Below are positions 36,801 through 42,697 of a stretch of DNA of 64,000 bases, piece after piece. Every line of letters begins with the position of its first letter. The first letter of the stretch is position 1. A program made the translations under genes and the position numbers. Origin of the DNA: Mercenaria mercenaria (lineage: Eukaryota; Mollusca; Bivalvia; Venerida; Veneridae); the NCBI RefSeq assembly GCF_021730395.1, contig NC_069368.1:19920001-19984000 (forward strand), read 5' to 3'. A model generated the notes under the pieces. It saw only the letters and a program-made list of their open reading frames with translations, did no database searches and was not told where the DNA came from.

Positions 36801-37263
36801 GGACTGTAGTTGATGTAACAGTTTCATAGTAGATTTGCTTCAGAAAGTCCCAAAATAACTGTAACATCCTGACACAATTCTTTGGTATTGAAAATGATAA
36901 CATTTTGTTATGGTCAGTGGCGTAGTATAGCCAAAGAAGGTTTCGGATCCAGGACATTTAGTAATTTTCCAATATCTTTGTTTTGATATGGTGGACTGAC
37001 GCTATTTGAAGTTTTTCGTTTTATAAATACCCTAAAAGATATGTTGAATAAAGGCAAGAAACTGTTGATCTTTTGATTTAATATCGTAAATTTATCTTTT
37101 TTGTACAAGTCATCAAGCAGAATTAAACGAATTATTCCAAAAGTCTTATCTTATTATTTATTTTAACTTCAATGCAAATGAAGAAATATACTTAATACCA
37201 AGAAAAAAACTCACCAAAAGCAGTTGTAAATTCATAATATAATACCACAATTAAAAGCTTCAT
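15559..37263 (-). CDS. secreted modular protein: Methyltransf_FA domain plus many FN3-like modules (23 exons)
   Basis: Exons in coding order: 37215-37263, 36059-36318, 35591-35659, 35118-35235, 34603-34728, 33188-33445, 32629-32761, 31220-32358, 30488-30722, 29266-30246, 27659-29016, 27262-27450, 26352-26868, 26074-26190, 24850-25163, 24439-24546, 23621-23777, 23011-23194, 20087-21704, 18212-19170, 17221-17548, 16477-17025, 15559-15842. All have AG/GT borders and compatible phases. The product is about 3,350 residues: signal peptide (1-17), FAMeT-like domain (about 20-165), Cys-rich piece (165-207), then FN3-like modules with W-x-G-F...D...S-G...Y core and A-x-N-x-A-G-L...D-x-T-P-P end. No membrane segment is seen before the stop, so secretion is likely. 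Three one-base shifts interrupt the frame (about 31380, 21180, 21085). Function unknown. An extracellular adhesion, recognition or matrix role is inference from domain types only. Confidence 0.8.
16477..17025 (-). CDS. modular gene exon 22
   Basis: Contains NNVELSQGLVSNSIVVSRYH, then VKIEWSGFEDISDIDHYEYR and YRIHVRAVYSRGFISEPLTV. The D-x-T-P-P close is not present in these last modules. Phase 1 both sides. Confidence 0.85.
17221..17548 (-). CDS. modular gene exon 21
   Basis: Reads IRYGIGTTRGGLQLRPFLPL, LYLTVLAENHAGLTSNFTSG, PIVIDKTPPVISNM and FANWKVEDDESGVKACYCGI. Phase 0 in, 1 out (donor GTTAGT). Confidence 0.85.
17807..18095. mobile_element. foldback element in an intron of the modular gene
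   Basis: Left arm GGCCTAAAAAAAAATCTTTG, TTTCCGGTAACATGC. Right arm GCATACCGGAAACGAACAAT, TTTTACGCC. The arms match for about 27 bases in inverse orientation. It lies wholly between exons 20 and 21. A one-arm relative (GTAGGTCGGAATTCCG, ACAATTTTTAGGCC) occurs at about 43437-43478. Confidence 0.6.
18212..19170 (-). CDS. modular gene exon 20: modules plus a possible lectin-like insert
   Basis: Contains FFTVTAYNTIGMHNTLSSDG, FSMSWHGFLDHHSGVKSYHI, LVKACDAAGHSSVVARTN and VDVTPPYGLHC. After that comes about 150 residues without module landmarks (KISGVTYGTGSIAKLILVMD, WHTLEANLYGCVHSSSNVNG) that look like a separate beta-sandwich. Phase 1 in, 0 out. Confidence 0.8.
19171..20086. other. intron between exons 19 and 20
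   Basis: AT-rich, without a recognised repeat or gene. Confidence 0.5.
20087..21704 (-). CDS. modular gene exon 19: four or more modules with two frame shifts
   Basis: Longest exon. Starts SVHIQWMGFEDPQSDINHYE, then VVKAFNWAGMSVSQTTDSF, QVDNTPPIILDKP, LRVSWKFIDSDSPIVEHIIS. A 90-base stretch (about 21180 to 21085) carries the next module end, CCNIAGLCTSSESKTLLIDS, in a different frame from both sides, implying two one-base insertions. The exon's length then restores the phase 1 needed at its donor. Downstream: SIKWYGFIDPDSSVDTYYIT, a Cys-rich CKVHSCNQDCTCSVVGKYC, MVDHTPPQQAKG, and LTFCWKGVFRETQSKLSYFT. Confidence 0.75.
21877..22908. mobile_element. 1.03-kb element with 11-bp terminal inverted repeats in an intron
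   Basis: Ends TTATACCCCCA (21877-21887) and TGGGGGTATAA (22898-22908), exact inverses. Inside are three tandem units of about 163 bp (phrases GGATTTGATTCAAACTTAAA, CCACCTCATCACCCACATCA, TGTGACACAAGGTGCATAAC near 21991, 22153 and 22316) and two smaller inverted repeats: AGGGAAGTAAC/GTTACTTCCCCT (about 22485-22523) and ATCCTGGGC/GCCCAGGAT (about 22724-22774). No transposase. It sits between exons 18 and 19. Confidence 0.65.
23011..23194 (-). CDS. modular gene exon 18: module end
   Basis: Reads YYITVDACNSAGLCTSFSSD, GILLDNSPPITGVVKIGSG. Phase 1 in, phase 2 out; donor read as GTACAT. Confidence 0.8.
23621..23777 (-). CDS. modular gene exon 17: module start
   Basis: 52 codons plus one base: LHVLAGHWRGFSDPHSGMQH, YRVGLGTKPYRYDVETM. 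Shows the W-x-G-F-x-D-x-x-S-G core. Phase 0 in, 1 out (donor GTTAGC). Confidence 0.85.
24439..24546 (-). CDS. modular gene exon 16: module end
   Basis: 36 codons, phase 0 both sides: AVNRAGLKSEIATSQFIRDM, SPPTGGYVIDGHWMHQ. A textbook A-x-N-x-A-G-L ... D-x-S-P-P close. Confidence 0.85.
24850..25163 (-). CDS. modular gene exon 15: end of one module and start of the next
   Basis: Reads TAWSGLSSTIHSKELVVDSS, then PPTTGYIVIDNVRN, DLYLAEFIDTESGIAYFEVC, LGTQSRVCDI and LYFINAR. Phase 1 in, 0 out; donor GTAATT. Confidence 0.8.
25164..26073. other. intron between exons 14 and 15
   Basis: AT-rich, no gene or bounded repeat recognised. Confidence 0.5.
26074..26190 (-). CDS. modular gene exon 14
   Basis: 39 codons, phase 1 both sides: SSSLSADIQNFTNVGHVQRI, TAQLNNTKDGATLVVFIK. 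The middle strands of one module. Confidence 0.75.
26352..26868 (-). CDS. modular gene exon 13: FN3-like modules
   Basis: Contains LNFGTRDTKIAAAVLY, VTWYLMSARRIPAFGQC, ICASSEAAEIYRETY and NGFILDDTPPSGGQVYVDN, then ITLGGFSDNIDASVLGYG. Phase 0 in, phase 1 out (donor GTATGT). Confidence 0.8.
27085..27205 (+). mobile_element. SINE copy in an intron
   Basis: GCGCCTGCGTTAGTGATCGG and GGTTTCCTCCACCATGAAAA lead to the common tail GGCACCATATAACCTATGAT, TGTGTCGGTGTGACGTTCAG, CCCAACAAAACTAAAC. The same tail recurs at 36483, 36740, 37389 and 43386. Located between exons 12 and 13. Confidence 0.6.
27262..27450 (-). CDS. modular gene exon 12
   Basis: 63 codons, phase 0 both sides. Reads TEFIHLPVHSHSTLYCCVRA, YSYAGNMKIACTRPVFHSRG: a module G-strand region in which the usual A-x-N-x-A-G is AYSYAG. 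Confidence 0.75.
27659..29016 (-). CDS. modular gene exon 11: FN3-like modules with a long non-FN3 insert
   Basis: Starts QGSKKVSPLLEWRNDASEDC, then VDVFIYNRAGHFTKL, LCVRWTGFRHHENVSLDIGV, YFMSVRASCSGGTTVSSSNG. The central 200 residues (around SLYLMTVETNSDELTMNSSE to LLLPKWELLEHKC) lack module landmarks and may be a separate beta-sandwich domain. Many N-x-S/T sites suit glycosylation. Phase 1 in, 0 out; donor GTAAGT. Confidence 0.8.
29266..30246 (-). CDS. modular gene exon 10: two to three FN3-like modules
   Basis: Contains FIVRWHGYLDHESGVKMYRI, VYATVLAINNAMQSS, DGITRDILPPILQN, then VSIKWDVQESLSQIENVFVG, GPIIIDETPPLYTKK and LTISWGEDQFYDIEQ. Phase 1 both sides (donor GTACGA). Confidence 0.8.
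30488..30722 (-). CDS. modular gene exon 9: Cys-rich start and module end
   Basis: Begins DRCPSNSSKCYCPDIGECEK, then FFTVTVYNNARLRNVEH and ILVDESPPESGVVFEG, the D-x-S-P-P close of a module. Phase 0 in, phase 1 out. Confidence 0.75.
31220..32358 (-). CDS. modular gene exon 8: FN3-like modules with one frame shift
   Basis: Large exon. An EFAGWFDRIPYGANNSS module start is followed by GIAFYEVSMHEV, then ISWLDFFYNDFYLDNP, then the module end VYIDSSGPIIEHIWL. The reading frame moves by one base near 31380: upstream text ends ...WLTKDG and downstream text resumes YVHDSKDLSKMKLSFETF, DPHSGIRSIEWSFGTN. The exon length makes phase 0 at its donor (GTAAGC) only if one extra base is present. A sequencing or assembly indel is the likeliest cause. 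Confidence 0.7.
32629..32761 (-). CDS. modular gene exon 7
   Basis: Reads KEIEKGRKHLVIDVANGTK and LLPQPKYSLTNGER. Phase 1 in, phase 2 out. Acceptor TTTTAG, donor GTATAA. Confidence 0.6.
33004..33076. mobile_element. half copy of the 243-bp foldback element
   Basis: GCTGGTCTGGATCCATGCTG, GTCGCAAAGCCACTATG and TGGTTTTCTCATGGCGCGGC match the right arm of 33664-33906. The left arm is absent. In the intron between exons 6 and 7. Confidence 0.65.
33188..33445 (-). CDS. modular gene exon 6: unassigned beta-rich region
   Basis: 86 codons, phase 1 both sides. Contains TPTINQCFTTVSGSNSKKR, LHDLYGNFQPVKLDLRM and YISTSNFGITDTTVYIKRV. No named domain. Likely precedes the first FN3-like module. Confidence 0.65.
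33664..33906. mobile_element. 243-bp foldback MITE
   Basis: Nearly the whole element is one palindrome: ATTGAGCTGCGCCATGAGAA on the left, TTCTCGTGGCGCGGCTCAAT on the right, with GACCAGCCTGCACATTCGCG and CGCAATCTGGTCAGGATCC mirrored by GGATCCTGACCAGACTGCG and AAGGCTGGTCTGGATCC. In the intron between exons 5 and 6. A non-autonomous DNA transposon by structure. Confidence 0.75.
34603..34728 (-). CDS. modular gene exon 5: Cys-rich segment
   Basis: Reads CRDTISNCIKRRCTNARD, then SCDECSYDKVFYKV and GGKKCG: six cysteines in 41 residues, so disulfide-bonded and extracellular. Phase 1 both sides, which would let the exon be shuffled as a unit. Not assigned to a named domain. Confidence 0.65.
35118..35235 (-). 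CDS. modular gene exon 4: Methyltransf_FA domain, end
   Basis: Starts VGKGQTINHSKFMEW and ends SFGFGSDGYFRF, matching the VGxG...GxxSG-type close of the domain. The donor is read as GTTTGC, less common than GTAAGT, chosen because it gives the phase 1 that exon 5 requires. Without it the frame stops 7 codons later. Confidence 0.65.
35591..35659 (-). CDS. modular gene exon 3: Methyltransf_FA domain, second part
   Basis: 23 codons, including SFRWFWISFSGGRIR, which matches the F-W-I-S-W-x-x-G-x-I-x-V end of the domain. Phase 0 on both sides; acceptor TTTCAG, donor GTATGA. Confidence 0.75.
36059..36318 (-). CDS. modular gene exon 2: Methyltransf_FA domain, first part
   Basis: Reads LIEYHCKSGDNTDYG at the start, then KLQLKGQHDAHILLQS and IIEIVLGGWGNSKSVIRS. 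The G-G-W-G-N-(S/T)-K-S-V-I-R phrase is the signature of the farnesoic acid O-methyltransferase-like domain (Pfam Methyltransf_FA). Phase 1 in, phase 0 out, donor GTAACG. The domain name is historical, and a methyltransferase activity should not be assumed. Confidence 0.75.
36483..36679 (-). mobile_element. tRNA-derived SINE
   Basis: On the minus strand the head GGACGCTGTGGTCAAGTGGT resembles a tRNA A-box region, followed by an anticodon-like loop and a B box (GAGTTCGAGTCCC), then a body and the tail CGCCATATAACCTAATGTGT, CGGTTTGACGCTAAAGCC, CCAACAAAACAAAAG. A pol III-transcribed SINE is the likely source. In the intron between exons 1 and 2. Confidence 0.65.
36700..36802 (+). mobile_element. 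SINE tail fragments
   Basis: Two consecutive fragments with ATTGTACCGTTGTGACGTTA and AAGTCGCCTTACGACCTG, TTGTACCGCAATGACGTTG, AACCCAACTAAAACAAAAGG. Confidence 0.5.
37215..37263 (-). CDS. modular gene exon 1: start and signal peptide
   Basis: ATG at 37261-37263 begins MKLLIVVLYYEFTTAF, a short charged start and hydrophobic stretch that fits a signal peptide, with A at the junction codon. Donor GTGAGT. Phase 1 out, joining exon 2 as GCA (Ala). This is the only start that gives a secretion signal in phase with the next exon. Confidence 0.65.
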
Positions 37264-37388
37264 CGTGCTACATATTCAGTGAATCCTTTTTTCAAAAGAG
37301 AATAAATAATTGATTGAACGCAGATTGATACAAAATACACGTTATCTCGACAAGTACAATCCAAATCCCACTTTTTATTTGCATTTTT

Positions 37389-37440
37389 CACTGGGTTTAC
37401 TGTCACACTGACACAATGTATTTCATATGGTGACTTTTTA
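37389..37440 (-). mobile_element. SINE tail fragment upstream of the modular gene
   Basis: TGGGTTTACTGTCACACTGA, CACAATGTATTTCATATGGTG is the tail motif in reverse. It lies about 130 bases upstream of the start codon of the modular gene, so it could be in the promoter or 5' UTR. Confidence 0.45.
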
Positions 37441-37862
37441 TTGACATAATTGATAATGAACTGATAAACGCTGCTGCTTTTTGTGTAATACCTATAATCG
37501 AAAAAATAAGCATTTTTGCAGCATTTTATAAATGGGATGGTCAGTGGTATTTTATAAATTTGGTATATTAGACAAACAACCCATTGAAGGCCTTGATTAT
37601 CTATTTATTATACTTACCAAAATATGTCCATAAATTAAGCTGACCTGATAACTAATGTTATGGTGTTCTGTTATTTTAAATCATAGGAAAGCACGTAAGT
37701 GTCTCATTTAATATCGAGCACCGATAGGAATCCCGTGTGGCGAATTCATTGTTCACTGTATGCCTTGAGATAGCTTGGTAGCTAACTTAAAAATATCGTT
37801 TCAATAAATGAAGTTTTCTGAAAATATTACCTTGATAGTCGTATGTTTATTTTTTTTTTTTA

Positions 37863-37895
<33 letters not shown>

Positions 37896-38500
37896 TATTG
37901 CGATAATTTACATTATTATCTCGATATTTTTGCGTAAGTGCCGTTTATTATCTCGGTAGCTAGCTGGATACCTTAAAAATAGTTATCTCGATATTTCGAA
38001 CTTTTTCTGATAAGTTTATCTCAAAAAGCCTAATAATTCCTGCAAATGAATTTATACTTTAATGCGATAGTTTTCAGAAACGTACACATTTGCTGGAAAG
38101 TTTAAAATATTATCGTGGTATCTGCCTAGCTATCTCGTGGCAGTATCGAGCATTAACGCGATTGTTTGCGCTAAATCATTTCCAGGTAATAATGAAATGT
38201 ATACAGCATATCATTTATTGCTGTAATGTTTTCATAAAAATGTACATATGCCCTGGAAAGTTTAGAATATTCTCGTGATAGCTACCTAGCTAACATATGT
38301 AACGTCCATAGTGAACTTTCAGTCAAGGAATACAAAGCTGCCAAATCATTAAATTTTTAAGTTTGCCATCTCAATTTTGTTGCCGCGGACTTAAGCGTGG
38401 CTCGCTACTTTCCTCACGAATTCCAGCATCATCGCAGATTGTAATGATTTTCGGTATGCATGAACGGATATGCATCCCCTTTCAAATGGTGCATTTTTTA
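37441..38500. other. intergenic DNA upstream of the modular gene
   Basis: AT-rich, with a T-rich run at 37851-37890. No supported promoter element. Confidence 0.4.
37851..37890. repeat. T-rich homopolymer run
   Basis: A long T run interrupted by single A bases. Confidence 0.8.
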
Positions 38501-39052
38501 CGGTGTTCCGTTTGGACAGTCGTGACTTTTTATTTAATACTAAAACGCGATGCACGATGGTACGATGATGAAACAACGATGGTACGATGGTGAAAACACG
38601 ATGGCACGATGATGAAATCGCGATGGTACGATGGTGAAATGTCGATGTAATATCGCGTTTTCATCATCGTACCATCGCGTTTTCACCATCGTACCATCGT
38701 TGTTTCATCATCGTACCATCGTGAAAACGCGATGGTACGATGGTGAAAACGCGATGGTACGATGGTGAAACCACTATGGTACGATGATGATAACGCGATG
38801 GTACGATGGTGAAAACGCGATGGCACGATGTTACGATGATGAAAACGCGATGGCACGATGGTGCGATGGTAAAAATGCGATGGTACGATGATGAAAACGC
38901 GATATTACATCGACATTTCACCATCGTACCATCGCACCACCGCGATTTTGTCATCGTGCCATCGCGTTTATACCATCGTACCATCGTTGTTTCATCATCG
39001 TGCCATCGCGCCATCGTGCATCGCGGTTTACTATTGTCCAAACGGAACACCG
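38501..39052. mobile_element. 552-bp Tc1/mariner-like MITE filled with an inverted minisatellite
   Basis: Terminal inverted repeats CGGTGTTCCGTTTGGAC (38501-38517) and GTCCAAACGGAACACCG (39036-39052) match exactly, and each end is flanked by TA, the target duplication of the Tc1/mariner superfamily. The inside is almost all 21 to 23-bp units of the GCGATGGTACGATGGTGAAA type. Unit orientation flips at about 38640-38655, 38722 and 38898-38915. GTCGATGTAATATCGCG and its inverse CGCGATATTACATCGAC mark two of the flips. No transposase is present, so it would need one in trans. The open frames inside are produced by the units. Confidence 0.75.
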
Positions 39053-39599
39053 TAATTTCTAAAATAGATATCTGATATATTTAGGACATCGAGGCGCTCC
39101 CTAGCGGCGACGGTAAAAGTGTGCCCTGGTTTATCGATCGTTAATCCTAGTTTTTCGGCCGTGAACCTGGGTTCACGTAATTATTGGATAACTGGCGTGC
39201 CATAAACATCAGTTTCTTAGTTGAATCTTATGAAAAATAAAAAATTGAATAAAAATTGCCTTATTCTTTTCAATTGGCAATTATGACGTTCATTTTGTAT
39301 AAACAGCAAATGGAAAGACACGAAATTTACGTTAACGCTGCTTAGTGATAACATGCCAATTTTGACGACGTCCGCGTATAGTCAGGGCGAACGTTCCTGA
39401 GATGACGTCGCAGATGTCCCGTCTGGTGAACAGAATGGTTGTGAAGCTGATTTTAATGTTAAATGTAACAAAACGTGTGCAATTTATAATATGATACTGT
39501 TTACAAATGGAAAAAGATATAATGTAAATATAATAATAAATAATAATAATAAGTTAATTTAGGTAACAAGTGACATAGCATGACAATAACAAAATGCAT

Positions 39600-41235
39600 A
39601 AATATCAGCAAAATTTTCAGGTGTCCGAAAATGGGCTTGGATCCTTGTTACTGCTTTATTCACAGCGTCCAAGAGGCTTTGAAGATAAATAAAACCATCT
39701 GGATATATTGCTGGTATGTATGTCCAAATACCAGTACGTACTACATTGTCGGCGGATTTTCAGGATGCCGACGGTATACGTCCAAAGAAGGCCTAAACGA
39801 TTGACTTGAGTCACGATTTGGTTTCCTTAGGTCATCGTTAGAGTCTTTATGATATAAAAAAAATGAAATTAGTTTTAGCATTTTATGAATAATATGTCGG
39901 CGAAGAACTATTAACCCTTACTCTGCTGTATTTCTATAATGGACTGGTCCATCTTTCAATTTGGACCATACCATTTTTTATCCTAAGGGGTTTGCACTGA
40001 AAATTTACTGACTGAATAGCGGACAGTGCAGACCATGATCAGACTGCACGGATGTGCAGGCTGATCTTGGTCTGCACTGGTCGCAAAGGCAGAATCATCT
40101 GCCGCCAGCAGACTAAGGGTTAAATCTGTTGAATATCGTAATTTTAAGCATTTTAGGTGTCCGAAAATGGGCTCGAATTCTTGTTACTGCTGTAATTCAC
40201 GGCGTCCAGGAAGTTTTGAAGATGAATTAAACCTTCAGGACATATTGCTGGTATGTATGTCCAAATAATAGTACATATATATACATATATTACATTGCCG
40301 ACGGATCTATCTTTTAAATGCCGACGGTATACGTCCAAAGAAGGCCTAATCACGAGATTGGAACATGTTTTGGTGCTTAGATACTGCTGTATTCTGCACT
40401 TTAAACGATTGACTTAAGCCACGATTAGGTCCCCTTAGGTCATCGTTAGAGTCTTTAAAATTCAAAATGAAATTAGTTTTTAGCAGTTTATGAATTTTAT
40501 GTCAGTGAAGAACGGTTAAATCTGTTGAAAATCGTAATTTTAAGTCTTTTTAGGTGTCCGAAAATGGACATAAATCCTTGTTACTGCTATAATTCGCAGT
40601 GTCCATGAGGATTCGAGGATGACTTAAACCAGGTGGATATATTGCTGGTATGTATGTCCAAATAATAATACAAATTACACTGTCGGCAGATTTTCAGAAT
40701 GCCCACGGCATGCGTCCAAAGAAGCCTTCATCATAAAATTGGAATATGTTTTGGTGCTTAGATACTGTTAGATTCTGTGTCAAAACGATGCACTTCAGCA
40801 AATATCTGATCACCCCAGGTCATCGTTGGAATATTTCTAAATTACAAAATGAAATTAGTAAAGCAGTTCATGCATTTTTTACCAACGAAGAACGGCCCAA
40901 TGTGTTGAACATCGTTATTTTTCAGGTGTCCGAAAATGGGCTCGAATCCTTTTAAATGTAATTCTCAGCGTCCAGGCAGCTTTGAGGATACATTCAACCA
41001 TGTGGATATATTGATGGTATGATACATGTTCAAATAGCTGTATATATTACATTGCCGACAGATTTTCAGGATGCCGACTGCATGGGTCCAAATAAGGCCT
41101 CATCACAAACTGAAGCATGTTTTTTTGTACTTAGATACTGCTGTATTCTACGCCGCAACGATGCACTTGAGCTTCGATTTGGTCTCTTTTGGTGCATTTA
41201 TCTACAACTGTACATCCTTTAAGTTTCTCAATGTA
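39600..41235. repeat. four tandem units of about 325 to 400 bp
   Basis: Each unit has AGGTGTCCGAAAATGG (near 39619, 40152, 40552 and 40925), CTTGTTACTGCT, a CAGCGTCCA block, GGATATATTGCTGGTATG, TATGTCCAAATA, GACGGTATACGTCCAAAGAA, GGTCATCGTTAGAGTC, AAATGAAATTAG and GAAGAACGG. The first unit lacks about 60 bases and contains a 212-bp MITE. Copies differ at many sites, so the array is old. Function unknown; no conserved open frame runs through the units. Confidence 0.75.
39911..40122. mobile_element. piggyBac-like MITE with TTAA target duplication
   Basis: TTAA then CCCTTACTCTGCTG at the left; CAGCAGACTAAGGG then TTAA at the right (13 of 14 matching). TTAA duplication and CCCT-start ends are typical of piggyBac. 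The sibling unit has an uninterrupted GAAGAACGGTTAAATCTG at about 40510-40527 where this unit has the element, so the empty site can be seen directly. The inside has CAGTGCAGACCATGATCAGA and GATCTTGGTCTGCACTG, a further foldback. Confidence 0.8.
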
Positions 41236-42572
41236 TGTTTCTTTATAATACCTGATAGTATTCATACCTGATAGTATTCATACACGGGCCTCTACCCAAA
41301 AGGTAAAATATTCATAACTAACTTTAAATTAACATTTTCATTGAATATGCTCTAGTATTGGTGATACTACACTTTTGACTTGCAAACGTATATTTATCGA
41401 TCGCCATCATCGCCGTCTCATTTCTACCCGTCAATAGTTAAGTTCAAGGGCTGATACAAGACGTTACCAAGCTCACTCCAAGCTATAAGTGCCGAGTTAC
41501 ACACTTATGTTTAGAGTCTCCTCCAAGACCCACCATATTTTAAACTAAAACAATTACATGTGAAGACGGAGTTTAATTGAAGGTGGGGACCATCTACCTC
41601 AAAGGCTAAGAGCCTCTTATACTTTAAAATGCAAGTAAAAACAAGTTAATTTCTGTTTTGCTATCCTTATGTCCTTACTAACACCGCAACGCAAATATGG
41701 TAAGTTAAATCTTCATTATAATAACTTTATAAATGGAAGACCAGTATGAGAACATACATGGAGAGCGGATATCTCCATCTCAGACACACGTTGAATCAAG
41801 TTAATCAAGGGTTCAATAAAGTGTTGTGGCTTTGGATAATCAAAACGTATGTTATACTTTTCACAATATAACGTGCAGACTATGAACTACCAAATTTGAT
41901 ATGAAAGAAAAGTTCTTGACAAATGCATGTAGCTTGAAAACGTTTAAACATGCACACATAGCAGAGTAAAATGCACCTGCTGAACAACATTGGGTTAAAA
42001 AATAAAAATATATCGGAAAAGCAAGCCTTTCCAAATCACACAACATCCACAAAACGTTTGAAATATGCTAGTTAACAATGGGTTAACAACAACAATTTGA
42101 GTGTTCAAAAATATTGCTCAAATACACAAAGTTTACAAACTTTGACACTTACATCATCAACCATGGAAACAATATACTTTTTTTCTAGAAGCTATATGTT
42201 ACCTTTCAATTGATGGTCAAAAATCAATTCCAGGTGGGAAAGATGGTACGAATACGTCATAAAGCATTTGCTGCGAACACCATACATATATCCAGTTGAA
42301 AGCCTTAAGTATAATTACAATGTTTTGACCTAGTTAGAAAATTTCAACACACAGACAATTGCAAACGTGAAATAGTTGCACCGGTTACTTCTCTTGCCTA
42401 AGGTGAAGCGTACGTAAGTAAAATATTGTTGTTGTTTCCACATGCGGCTGAATAAAAGTATCTGGTGAATATGCAGTGAGATATTCCTGTCAATATTTAT
42501 ATTAGTAATATATAACTCACACAACAATGTTAATGATGTTAAAAATCCTTTTTAAGTGTATTCAAATGTTCG
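41236..42572. other. intergenic DNA between the two genes
   Basis: No gene or bounded repeat was recognised. It must include the 3' UTR of the acyl-CoA synthetase gene on the minus strand just below 42573. No clear AATAAA was found close to the stop. Confidence 0.4.
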
Positions 42573-42697
42573 TCAATGCTGTGAACCTGACAACTGGTCT
42601 TTGAGCAGCCTACGCAGTATTTTCCCGCTCGGAGACTTTTTTATTTCTTTCACAAATTTGACACCACCTCTCAGATTCTTGAAATCTGCAACATTTT
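42573..42697 (-). CDS. acyl-CoA synthetase last exon
   Basis: Reads [40 protein letters not shown], stop TGA at 42573-42575. The K in SGKILRR is the catalytic lysine of the adenylation half-reaction. Confidence 0.9.

Noticed and set aside
38363-39075. Histidine-, arginine- and tryptophan-rich open frames
   Set aside because: They come from the GATGGTACGATG minisatellite inside the MITE and have no protein features.
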